35,688 nt of DNA, from contig CAMKOM010000031.1 in NCBI GenBank assembly GCA_946414435.1, forward strand, positions 1-35,688. Reading direction: 5' to 3'. The notes under the pieces are model-generated. The model ran no database searches, was not told the DNA's origin, and saw only the letters and a list, made by a program, of their open reading frames with translations. Positions 17,756 to 24,947 of this stretch are shown piece by piece (position 1 is the stretch's first letter; each line of letters opens with the position of its first letter). A program made the translations under genes and the position numbers. The DNA comes from an uncultured Bacteroidota bacterium (lineage in GTDB: Bacteria > Bacteroidota > Bacteroidia > Bacteroidales > SZUA-534).

Positions 17756-17983
17756 TTACACCCCAGCACTTGTTATATAACCTATTTTGAACTGACCAGG
17801 AAAGGCACCATGAAAGCAGATACATTCAGGATTACCATCACATTCATAAAATGGCTCGCCCAAAGCCAATTTCTCAATATTTTCCAATTGTAAATCAGAA
17901 AGTTGATTTTTATTCATATCTGCTTTATAAACATTTACTGCTGCTATTGTTGCAATTGCAACTGCTAAAAATATCTTTTTCAT
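17756..17983 (-). CDS. NVEALA-family leader peptide, module A
   Basis: A 75-residue precursor. Residues 1-16 are a basic/hydrophobic signal-like start (MKKIFLAVAIATIAAV), then NVYKAD, and then the motif region LQLENIEKLALGE, a variant of the NVEALA signature. The C-terminal part is small and cysteine-bearing (Cys48, Cys54, Cys56) and ends FKIGYITSAGV. The family consists of short secreted proteins of Bacteroidota with no proven function. It shares with the module B peptide the N-terminal pattern VNVY and a G-[EQ]-[FY]-KIG motif near the end. The gene is the first of its operon, is followed by a hairpin, and is preceded by the conserved structured element at 18022-18245. Secretion and disulfide bonding are inferred. 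Confidence 0.75.
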   Translation of the reverse strand: MKKIFLAVAIATIAAVNVYKADMNKNQLSDLQLENIEKLALGEPFYECDGNPECICFHGAFPGQFKIGYITSAGV

Positions 17984-18021
17984 ATTCTTACTTTTTTAAA
18001 TTTATAAATAATTATGTCTCA

Positions 18022-18245
18022 AAATAATACCAAACAGTCGACTTGTCTGTTGGTATGCTACCACTTCTTTTGTCTCCGTTTGTAGTAGCAACAGAGTTGG
18101 TTTCGCAACTGCTTCAATTGCAAAAACAAAGTTTTTAGTTTTTCGTATCTATCAGCGTTAACCTCCTTTTTTGAGGGTTAATAATGAGGGTAGGTTGGTG
18201 AAGCACCCGTTCAAGAATAACTTCACTAACCACCCGTTTTTTTAT
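18022..18245. promoter_or_regulatory. Conserved structured intergenic element, copy A
   Basis: This stretch and 26483-26708 are homologous over their length, each upstream of an NVEALA gene. From left: ATACCAAACAG / CTGTTGGTAT dyad (18027-18056), next to the leftward -7-like box; a GCTAC...GTAGC stem; an AGTTG...CAACT stem; the block GCGTTAACCTCC (18155-18166); and a long terminator-like hairpin. Stems are kept while their sequences differ from those of copy B, which points to selection on structure. Apart from these elements I see no gene in 17984-18337. Confidence 0.65.
18155..18244 (+). ncRNA. Candidate divergent small RNA, copy A
   Basis: Inferred + strand transcript with two hairpins: TTAACCTC / GAGGGTTAA (one bulged G) and GGTTGGTGAAG / CTTCACTAACC extended by GGGT / ACCC (one bulged A), followed by seven to eight T. 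The second hairpin has compensatory changes relative to copy B at 26625-26705. No start box of good quality is visible here (TATCTATC at 18146-18153). It diverges from the peptide gene, and its target is unknown. Confidence 0.4.
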
Positions 18246-18337
18246 ATTTCTAATAACCAATGTCATAATCCTCCCCAATTTCGTAATCGCCTCCGTTATC
18301 GCCTAATATCGTATATCAATATTCTGTTATCCCCCAA

Positions 18338-20038
18338 TCATTTTATCCCCTTCATATACTTTTCCGCCTCCTCAATCATCTGCCTTGTGGCCTCCGATTC
18401 AATCTTCACCGGCTTGTTCAGAATAATATTAGCTGCTCGTTCCGCTTTTTCGGCATTATAACTTGCCGAGTCGGAATACATCTTAAACATCAGATAGTGC
18501 GGATACAGCCTGTTTGGCACGCGGTAAGCCGATTTGGTAAAATACTTTTCCGCCATATCATATTGCCCAAGCATTTGGTAATTCTTTCCTATCACATTCA
18601 GCGTCATCGCATCGTTTAGCAACTGGTCGGCTTCAAGCAGAATCTCGTTCGATTTCTCATAGCGTCTCAGATTGTGTAGAGTGTGGCCGTACTCATACAT
18701 AAATCGTCCGTTCCACCGCATTTGATCATATAGAACCGAATCTTCACGATTAGCCACATCGTACGCCTTCACTGAGTAGAAATGTTGTATCTTAGCCCAT
18801 TTGCGCAGTCCTTGTTCATGGTTTAGCATATTGTCAATATTTATGAAGCACACAAGCCCAACCATCAGCAGAGCCATGGTGGCAACTATTCTGGTTATTA
18901 TGTTTTGTTCCATCCAACTCCACCAGCATCCAATGGCCATTACCAAAAGCGTCGCCACAAAAACCGGCACGTGCATAGGGTAAGAAGCCCACGCAAAAAC
19001 CATCATAGTAATAATTCCACCAACCAATCCGTATTGGCGGTTTCGGTGTCCGGCCACCATTGTCAGCACAACAAAAGCCAAAATGCCCAACAATGCCGGT
19101 AGTCCCCATTCAACAGCAGTGTTCAGATATTCGTTGAAAGCATAATCGGGGCAGCCAGCAGTGTCAACATATCGCTCCGCTGCCATAATGTTTCCATCGG
19201 CATCAGTGCCGCACTCTCTGAAATATTTTTCTTGTGCCTCAGCGTATGCGTGTTTGAAATTCGTGTGTCCCGTCCACGGCGAATCGGCAACCGCCAAAGC
19301 CGAAATCTTCCACATAAACACGCGCCCCGCCGCAGAGCCGCTTTTCAAGTGCCAGGCACCAGCCGCCGCCACAGTCAGAATAATAGGCACACCAATGGCC
19401 AACACCATTTTCTGCCATCTTTTTTGCGGCAAATATTTCCGCCAGTTCACGTGGTTGGCAACCACATAAAGTGCTCCGCACAGTGCCGCCGCCCACGCTG
19501 TCCGGCTCATCGTCGATGGCAGAACCAACGCAATCAGCACCAAAACTACAACAATCACATAATACAAATGCTTATGGCACAGACTGATTTTCAGTTTCTT
19601 AATATTAAGGCCGAAAATCTCATCGTCATCAACCGACAGCCGTTTCTCCTTCAATGCCGCCGAGAGTGCCACCACAAACCCTATTGCCAGAAAACCGCCC
19701 AGCGGCCCCGGATTGTAAAATGAGCCAGTCTGCTTGTACAGAGAGTGGTGCGACCACGAAAATCCATATAACTGCATAGCAGCCAGCACCGCCTCAACAG
19801 CACAAATGCCTATGGCTGCACAAACAATTGTTCCCGCAATCATTTTGCCGCGCGTCACCCACAACGCTGTTATCAGCACCGTCATAACCACGCAGCCCCG
19901 TATGCAGAACCGCTTCCATTGCACCACCTGCAAAACCTCATCGCAAGTTGTCACCGCTCCATAGTTCAGCATCAGCAGCCACATCATCGCCACCAACACC
20001 CCAATTGCAATAATTATATCTTTAATTCTCAACAACAT
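18338..20038 (-). CDS. O-antigen ligase / Wzy-like membrane protein with C-terminal TPR
   Basis: A 566-residue polytopic membrane protein. About ten hydrophobic segments fill residues 5-420, and the O-antigen ligase (PF04932-like) signature region spans about 105-340, including GSFYNPGPLGGFLAIG, STMSRTAWAA and SAAGRVFMWK. Residues about 440-560 form TPR-like helical repeats (YEYGHTLHNLRRYEKSNEILLEA, NVIGKNYQMLGQYDMAEKYF) on the other side. Proteins of this class transfer or polymerise lipid-linked glycans, and some transfer glycans to proteins. It ends module B and is separated from lepB by a block of hairpin repeats. In this setting protein or peptide glycosylation is possible, but that is inference. 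Confidence 0.75.
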   Translation of the reverse strand: MLLRIKDIIIAIGVLVAMMWLLMLNYGAVTTCDEVLQVVQWKRFCIRGCVVMTVLITALWVTRGKMIAGTIVCAAIGICAVEAVLAAMQLYGFSWSHHSLYKQTGSFYNPGPLGGFLAIGFVVALSAALKEKRLSVDDDEIFGLNIKKLKISLCHKHLYYVIVVVLVLIALVLPSTMSRTAWAAALCGALYVVANHVNWRKYLPQKRWQKMVLAIGVPIILTVAAAGAWHLKSGSAAGRVFMWKISALAVADSPWTGHTNFKHAYAEAQEKYFRECGTDADGNIMAAERYVDTAGCPDYAFNEYLNTAVEWGLPALLGILAFVVLTMVAGHRNRQYGLVGGIITMMVFAWASYPMHVPVFVATLLVMAIGCWWSWMEQNIITRIVATMALLMVGLVCFINIDNMLNHEQGLRKWAKIQHFYSVKAYDVANREDSVLYDQMRWNGRFMYEYGHTLHNLRRYEKSNEILLEADQLLNDAMTLNVIGKNYQMLGQYDMAEKYFTKSAYRVPNRLYPHYLMFKMYSDSASYNAEKAERAANIILNKPVKIESEATRQMIEEAEKYMKGIK

Positions 20039-20049
20039 ATCCCATTCAT

Positions 20050-20390
20050 AAACTCGTTAGTACCTCTAATGCTGTTAATCCGTTCAATTTCCATTTTGTT
20101 GTTCTGTATGCGACGTACTCGCCGCAATTCCCGTCTTGTTCCGTAGCCTTTAGGTTGCGTGTTTTGTTGTGTCCACTGTCCCTCCGCCGAGTTTGTCCAT
20201 TTTTGCGGCAATCCTTGCCGCAACCAGTGTTTGGTATGCGACGTACTCACCGCAATTTCCGTCTTGTTCCGCAGCCTTTAGGCTGTGCGTTCGTCGTGTC
20301 CGCAGCCCCACCACTGTGTTTGTCCATTTTTGCGGCAATCATTGCCGCAACCAGTGTCCGGTGTGCGGCGTACTCGCCGCAATTCAATAA
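20050..20390. repeat. Intergenic hairpin repeats between the O-antigen-ligase-like gene and lepB
   Basis: A unit of about 130 bp occurs twice (about 20108-20236 and 20237-20365), followed by part of a third. Each unit holds three small hairpins: GCGACGTACTCGCCGC-like, GCAGCCTTTAGGCTGC-like and TTGCGGCAATCCTTGCCGCAA-like. A single CGTTAGTACC motif lies at 20055-20064. The same modules recur at 21360-21660 and, decayed, near 29500 and 30930. They look like a dispersed palindromic repeat family of this genome. Confidence 0.75.
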
Positions 20391-21328
20391 ATCATCACCA
20401 CCTTCCCCACAATAAACTCCTCTGGCACCAATCCCCAATAGCGTGAATCCGTTGAATACAAAGCATTATCCCCTGCCATAAAATAATACCCTTGCTCCAT
20501 CACGTGACTCGTAAAAGGCTTACCATCAACATAAAAACGGCCGTCTTTTTCCATAATATCCTTATCTATTTCCCATTCAATCAGTTTTTTGTAGATAGGT
20601 GCGGTTATAGTGTCAAGAACTATCCTGTCACCCTTTTTCGGAACATAAAGCGGCCCCATCTCACGCATATTCCAATGATAAACCGGATGGTAAAACGGCG
20701 CAGTCCAATAAGCTATGTTCTGATTTGTCGCCGCCGACGAATCACGTGTCACTTCCTCAACCTCATCTTGCGCCTTAATATATCCCAACTCGCCATCAAA
20801 ACCGCTTACGTGGTAATATCCGTCGCGTATCTCAAAAGTGTCGCCCGGCAGCGCAATGCACCTTTTCACAAAATATTTAGTCTTGTCAAAACTAACTGAA
20901 TCCCAATTCGCATAATAAGGATTATTGAACACCACAATGTCATTATGCTTTGGCAGGTTACCTCCATTTTTTCGTGAAATGCAGCCGTGCCGCACATTGT
21001 CAATGTCGCAATTGTAAACCCGTAGTCCGTAACTCCTGCCATTCACAATCACGTGCTTCCCAATTTCTATCGTCGGCAGCATCGAACCCGTTGGAACCTT
21101 GTACAAAAGGAAAAAATACGAAAACAAAACAACCCGCACAGTCCACAATATTCCTCCTACAAGAATTGCCCACATTAGTATGTTTACTATGGGTTTTGAA
21201 ATCCTACTAAACTTCGGATTATCCGTTATCCTGTTCATCAGCATTCCCATTCTCGAATCATTTGGAAAAATCTCCCGTTCAAAAGGATTAACAATACGCT
21301 CTCGTTTCTCTTTCTTTCTGAAAATCAT
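20384..21328 (-). CDS. lepB: Signal peptidase I (S26 family)
   Basis: A 314-residue inner-membrane protease that releases secreted proteins from their signal peptides. One membrane segment lies at residues about 47-75. Catalytic Ser82 sits in VPTGSMLPTI and Lys155 in YFVKRCIALPGD; the GDNALYSTDSRYWG box is at about 285-300. The region between is longer than in the E. coli enzyme, as in many Bacteroidota. A signal peptidase inside a peptide cluster suggests a dedicated enzyme for NVEALA leader cleavage, though general signal processing is equally possible. It is flanked on both sides by hairpin repeats, so it may be transcribed separately. Confidence 0.92.
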   Translation of the reverse strand: MIFRKKEKRERIVNPFEREIFPNDSRMGMLMNRITDNPKFSRISKPIVNILMWAILVGGILWTVRVVLFSYFFLLYKVPTGSMLPTIEIGKHVIVNGRSYGLRVYNCDIDNVRHGCISRKNGGNLPKHNDIVVFNNPYYANWDSVSFDKTKYFVKRCIALPGDTFEIRDGYYHVSGFDGELGYIKAQDEVEEVTRDSSAATNQNIAYWTAPFYHPVYHWNMREMGPLYVPKKGDRIVLDTITAPIYKKLIEWEIDKDIMEKDGRFYVDGKPFTSHVMEQGYYFMAGDNALYSTDSRYWGLVPEEFIVGKVVMIY

Positions 21329-21354
21329 TCTTAATTATTTGTTTTGTCCTATGT

Positions 21355-21660
21355 CACCGCGTTTCCCGTTGTGTTTGTTCATTCCAGCGGCAATCCTTGC
21401 CGCCCTCTGTTGTTACGTTTTGCGGCGTACTCGCCGAAATCATCGTCGCAGCGTTCCCGCAGCGTCATCTTTGTCATTATGTGCGGCGGACGCGCCGCAA
21501 TTTCTGTCTTGTTTCGCTGCCTTTAGGCAGCTTTGCTTTATTCGTTTTGTTCCTCGTTTTCGTCTCGTTCCGCAGCCTTAAGGCTGCATTTGTTCGTCCA
21601 TTTTTGCGGCAATCCTTGCCGCAACCTGTCGTCTAGTGCGCACCATACTCGCCGCAGTTT
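21355..21660. repeat. Intergenic hairpin repeats between lepB and the transglutaminase-like gene
   Basis: Made of the same modules as 20050-20390, in a different order: GCGGCAATCCTTGCCGC (about 21382-21398), GCGGCGTACTCGCCG, GCGGACGCGCCGC, CTGCCTTTAGGCAG, GCAGCCTTAAGGCTGC and TTGCGGCAATCCTTGCCGCAA (about 21604-21624). Several reading frames run through it but none has coding character. Confidence 0.7.
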
Positions 21661-21691
21661 CCGTTCCTCTGCCATCACTCATCCGCACCAC

Positions 21692-23680
21692 TCACCACCA
21701 AACTGGCTTGCCTTCATTGTAAAGAAATGGCCTTTCATCCCATCCCTGCGTGTAATCCTTCACCCACAGCAGCGCGTTTTTCGGCACATTGTCATAGTGC
21801 AGAACGTTCCCCTCAGCCTTTTTCTTCCCAAGCGAAATCCATTCGCGGTTGTTCCAATACTTCAGCTCATACTCGTCGCCCGGGTGAATATCATTGTCAT
21901 CGCTACGCGGCACAACCCTCACAAAATCCACTTTCTGTGCCTTGTCGAAATCCTGCCCAACCCACGCGCCATTGGCGTTGCCCGTAGCGTCAGCATCCGT
22001 TTCTGTCAGCCATTTGTCGTGGTCGCCGGCCGATGTTTCAAAATTCGTCAGCCAGTTGTTGTCAAACGCCTTGTCTATTATCTCTTTTTCAGCAAACGGG
22101 CAACCAATGTTTTTCCCCTTCAATCGTGTCGTATCACTGAAAAACGCTAGTTCCGCAATGCTTCCAAACGTGCCGTCAGCTCCCAAGTATCGCCAGTAGC
22201 GGTAGCCTTTGGTGCAGTTCGTCGGAATCTTGTCCGGCACATACTCGTCCGTTATGGTGTGAATTGTCACAGCATCGGCAAAATCAGCACGGTTCGAGGC
22301 CTGCACTTTTCCACCAAGCAGACGGCGGCGCATCTCAACCACCTTTTCTGATTGGAAATATTTGCGCCGTATGTCGATGCTCTCCGTGGTGCCGTCCGTA
22401 CCTTCAATATAACTTAGCGAACCGTCCTTATGCACAATGAACGGTTTCGACAGCGGCACCAACTGACGGCCATTGTAGCCAAGCGACATATACATAATGT
22501 TCCGCCCAATGTTTTTGAATTTGATAGCCTTACCGTCAATCTCGCCATAATCAACCACACGCCAGATGGTATAATGGCCATCGAACACCGCTAAATAGGC
22601 ATAATCCTCAACCTTCTTGAAATCCTTTGGCAGTGGCAGCTCAATGTCCGCTGTGCGCACGTAGTGGTCTGTAACATCTTCCTGATGGATTCCAAACGGA
22701 TATTTCATCACCGAGCGGTTTAAATACTTCAACCGCTCATAGTTGATTGCGTACGAGTTGCGGAAAACCTTCGGCAGCGTGTAATTTGTAAAAAAAGCCT
22801 TGCCAGGTGTGGTTGATAAATCCCACTCCGACGGCAACTCCTCGCCGCGGTCGTTGAGCATTGTAAACCAAGCGTGTCCTGCACGGAATCGCCCGTAGCA
22901 AGGCACCTCATCAATGGCCACAGGCAAACCAAGGCTGCGGAATGCCATCACACCGAGCGTAACAAAATCAATGCACCGGCCAAATTGTAGGTTGACCATT
23001 GTCTCGGCACTGCGCAACTCAATGGGTGCGTCGGTGTAAATCTCAAACCGTCCCAAACGTTCAAGCACATACTCGCGCACCACCTCAAGCGCACGGAATG
23101 TTGAATAGTAACTTTCATCATTCGGCAGCCATTCCGCAAGCGCCGCGCCATAATGCACTTGCATTGTGTCACGCCACGCATCAAGCGATTGTTTCTCAAC
23201 GCATTTATACGGCAGCAGCCATTCACAGAACTCATCAAAAGTAACGTGCTCGGCAAAGCGGTTTCCTCGCCACGTTGCAAACGCCGCGTCAATGCTTTTT
23301 ATAAGATAATCAGCCTTTATCACCTTAATATCCTGCACCGATTGGCGTGGCAAATCGGCAAACTCGTGTTGCGACAGATAGAGCAGCGAATCATACTGCT
23401 CCTTTGGCGGCATATCCGATTTTGCCAGATTAAGCGCAATCCTGTAATAATCATCAATTCGGTTAGTAGAATAAGAAAAATGCCCAGGCATATTCTCAAT
23501 CAGATACTTAGTCGCCCGTTGTTTTTCCGTGTCGCCAGTGTTGTCATAGTGTGCAATCACCCGTTCCAACTCCGCACGGTTCTCACCCGCTATTTCAAGA
23601 GCCTGTTCAAGCGGCGATTGTGCGCGGAAACAAGATGTTAGCAGTAGTACACTAGCCGCAATTATTATATTAGATTTCAT
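21692..23680 (-). CDS. Lipoprotein with transglutaminase-like and C-terminal discoidin-like domains
   Basis: A 662-residue lipoprotein, lipobox LTSC (Cys17). Residues about 25-200 are helical. Residues about 215-300 hold a transglutaminase-like core with an apparent catalytic triad: Cys236 (FGRCIDFVTLGVMAFRSLG), His269 (RAGHAWFTML) and Asp287 (PSEWDLST). Residues about 370-460 are beta-rich, and about 500-660 fit a galactose-binding/F5-8 type fold (YRYWRYLGADGTFGSIAELAFF, VDFVRVVPRSDDNDIHPGDEYEL). Papain-like transglutaminase folds cut or cross-link peptide bonds. It belongs to module B, downstream of the thioredoxin-like paralogs. A role in processing or anchoring the secreted peptide is plausible; peptidase action on unrelated substrates is the alternative. 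Confidence 0.75.
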   Translation of the reverse strand: MKSNIIIAASVLLLTSCFRAQSPLEQALEIAGENRAELERVIAHYDNTGDTEKQRATKYLIENMPGHFSYSTNRIDDYYRIALNLAKSDMPPKEQYDSLLYLSQHEFADLPRQSVQDIKVIKADYLIKSIDAAFATWRGNRFAEHVTFDEFCEWLLPYKCVEKQSLDAWRDTMQVHYGAALAEWLPNDESYYSTFRALEVVREYVLERLGRFEIYTDAPIELRSAETMVNLQFGRCIDFVTLGVMAFRSLGLPVAIDEVPCYGRFRAGHAWFTMLNDRGEELPSEWDLSTTPGKAFFTNYTLPKVFRNSYAINYERLKYLNRSVMKYPFGIHQEDVTDHYVRTADIELPLPKDFKKVEDYAYLAVFDGHYTIWRVVDYGEIDGKAIKFKNIGRNIMYMSLGYNGRQLVPLSKPFIVHKDGSLSYIEGTDGTTESIDIRRKYFQSEKVVEMRRRLLGGKVQASNRADFADAVTIHTITDEYVPDKIPTNCTKGYRYWRYLGADGTFGSIAELAFFSDTTRLKGKNIGCPFAEKEIIDKAFDNNWLTNFETSAGDHDKWLTETDADATGNANGAWVGQDFDKAQKVDFVRVVPRSDDNDIHPGDEYELKYWNNREWISLGKKKAEGNVLHYDNVPKNALLWVKDYTQGWDERPFLYNEGKPVWW

Positions 23681-23696
23681 TTGTTTAATCAGTTAT

Positions 23697-23744
23697 TTAT
23701 TGTTCTTTGCTTGCAAACAGATATTTCAATCAGCAGAATATCAA
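23697..23744 (-). pseudogene. Degenerate 3' scrap of the thioredoxin-like paralog family (second, weaker)
   Basis: The - strand reads LIFC, stop, LKYLFASKEQ, stop, which resembles the tail MIFSCLVQEYVFAEK of the gene at 23815. It sits after a 16-bp repeat array, as does the clearer scrap at 24310-24366. The match is short and could be chance, but the repeated order gene-array-scrap supports it. Confidence 0.35.
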
Positions 23745-23752
23745 ACCAATAC

Positions 23753-23800
23753 CGTTAGCATTCATTATCGTTAGTACCCAATCCCGTTAGTACCTTATAC
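23753..23800. repeat. 16-bp tandem array, copy 1
   Basis: Three units of 16 bp beginning CGTTAG, the last two CGTTAGTACC followed by CAATCC or TTATAC, and then CGAAAA. It lies 3' of the gene at 23815-24294. A near-identical array follows the paralog at 24448. Confidence 0.8.
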
Positions 23801-23814
23801 CGAAAAATCCACTT

Positions 23815-24294
23815 TTATTTTCCCCCATCCTTCTCAGCAAACACATATTCCTGCACTAGGCAACTGAAAATCATTTTCCGATTCTCGAATAGTAAAAGAT
23901 TATTCCACTGCGCTACCGCTTCAAGGCTGCGAGTGATGCGTCCTGTGGTGTCGTACAATTTGCGCTCACAGGCAGGGCTCGCAACGTGGGCTTTCTCAAG
24001 TTGCGATTCAACGGCACACATATCGGTACCTTGCACCACGGTTATGAGCGAATCGTAGCGGCACTGGCCAAAGCCCAGATTGAAAATGAGTGCCGCATAG
24101 CCAGCTACACTTGCCGCATCCTTTGGGTTCAGCAGACAGACAAGGTTGCGCCCGTTTTCCATTGGTAGATAAGTGGCTGTTGGGCTATCAGCCTTTCCTG
24201 CGACTGCATTTAGCGCGCTGACAAGTGGTTGGCCGTGGGCTGTCCCCACGAATACGAACACAACAACCACAGCCAATAAAATATTATGTTTCAT
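23815..24294 (-). CDS. Secreted paralog of the CxxC lipoprotein, cysteines lost
   Basis: A 159-residue protein with signal peptide (residues 1-21, ends AHG-Q). From about residue 47 it aligns with the gene at 24448-24945: GRNLVCLLNP, YDSLITVVQG, WNNLLLFENRKMIF, VQEYVFAEK. The redox pair of that paralog is replaced: DPSCSICIGNY becomes NPKDAASVAGY, so Asp59 and Ser62 stand where the cysteines were. It also has no lipobox. This is a probable duplicate that lost thioredoxin chemistry and might act as a binding or regulatory subunit. It lies in module B, between 16-bp arrays. Confidence 0.65.
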   Translation of the reverse strand: MKHNILLAVVVVFVFVGTAHGQPLVSALNAVAGKADSPTATYLPMENGRNLVCLLNPKDAASVAGYAALIFNLGFGQCRYDSLITVVQGTDMCAVESQLEKAHVASPACERKLYDTTGRITRSLEAVAQWNNLLLFENRKMIFSCLVQEYVFAEKDGGK

Positions 24295-24309
24295 ATAATT
24301 AGCCGTAAA

Positions 24310-24366
24310 TTAAACTTTTTTGTCATTAAACACATATTCCTGCATATTGCAACTGAATATCAAATC
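24310..24366 (-). pseudogene. 3' scrap of a third thioredoxin-like paralog
   Basis: On the - strand 18 residues and a stop are readable: DLIFSCNMQEYVFNDKKV. These match the tail KMIFSCLVQEYVFAEKDGGK of the gene at 23815. No start or upstream part remains; instead the 16-bp array follows directly. It shows that the locus once held, or exchanged, another copy. Confidence 0.6.
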
Positions 24367-24371
24367 AATAT

Positions 24372-24419
24372 CGTTAGCACCTAATCCCGTTAGTACCCAA
24401 TATCGTTAGTACCTTATAC
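24372..24419. repeat. 16-bp tandem array, copy 2
   Basis: Three 16-bp units starting CGTTAG (CGTTAGCACCTAATCC, CGTTAGTACCCAATAT, CGTTAGTACCTTATAC) and then CGAAAA. It lies 3' of the gene at 24448-24945 and matches the array at 23753-23800. Single CGTTAGTACC motifs lie at 20055 and 30899. Confidence 0.8.
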
Positions 24420-24447
24420 CGAAAACAACGCTCCTTCGTAACCCCAA

Positions 24448-24945
24448 TTACCGCTCATTTATCGAAACTAACCCTATTCCATTTTCGAACCTATATGCAA
24501 AGACAGTTGTGTAGAATATCAGTTTGCCACTATCAAACAATAAGATGTTGTTATTATCCGACAATGTATTATAGTAGTCTGTCAATTCACCATCATCATC
24601 AATAATATACCTTTCAGTTTCAGGTCGATAAATACTGTCTCTACCCAAATAGTATTCAACATTCATTAAGTAATTGCTGTTCAATACAATGGTGAAGAGG
24701 CTATCGTAGTTGCAGACTGAATACTTCAATGATTCAAGAAACATCGCATAGTTTCCGATACAAATAGAACACGATGGGTCAAGCAGATACAGCAAATTGC
24801 GTCCTTGTTCGTTAAATTCCTTTGTTTCAACAACTATTTGATTTGAATCGACTATGGCGGCATTTATGTCATCAACCAATGTATGTTTGCTGTTGCAAGC
24901 GGCAAGCACAAACAGGCTAAGGATGAAAAGAGATGTTTTTCTCAT
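24448..24945 (-). CDS. Thioredoxin-like lipoprotein with CxxC, module B
   Basis: A 165-residue lipoprotein from ATG 24945, which gives MRKTS and lipobox LAAC (Cys17); a TTG at 24951 that would overlap the propeller stop is less likely. The motif LLDPSCSICIGNY (Cys59, Cys62) follows a beta strand, as in thioredoxin-like redox proteins. Residues about 75-165 are found also in the paralog at 23815-24294 (YDSLFTIVLNSN, NNNILLFDSGKLIFY). It lies 2 bp after the propeller gene, so the two are co-transcribed with the peptide. Redox handling of the cysteine-containing peptide B is the obvious idea, and the counterpart in module A is at 14953-15825. It is inference. Confidence 0.7.
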   Translation of the reverse strand: MRKTSLFILSLFVLAACNSKHTLVDDINAAIVDSNQIVVETKEFNEQGRNLLYLLDPSCSICIGNYAMFLESLKYSVCNYDSLFTIVLNSNYLMNVEYYLGRDSIYRPETERYIIDDDGELTDYYNTLSDNNNILLFDSGKLIFYTTVFAYRFENGIGLVSINER

Positions 24946-24947
24946 AA

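Noticed and set aside
17756-17983. Double-glycine bacteriocin precursor with ABC exporter
   Set aside because: No Gly-Gly site before the presumed mature part and no peptidase-containing ABC transporter or modification enzyme of a known class in the window; the NVEALA-type signature fits better.
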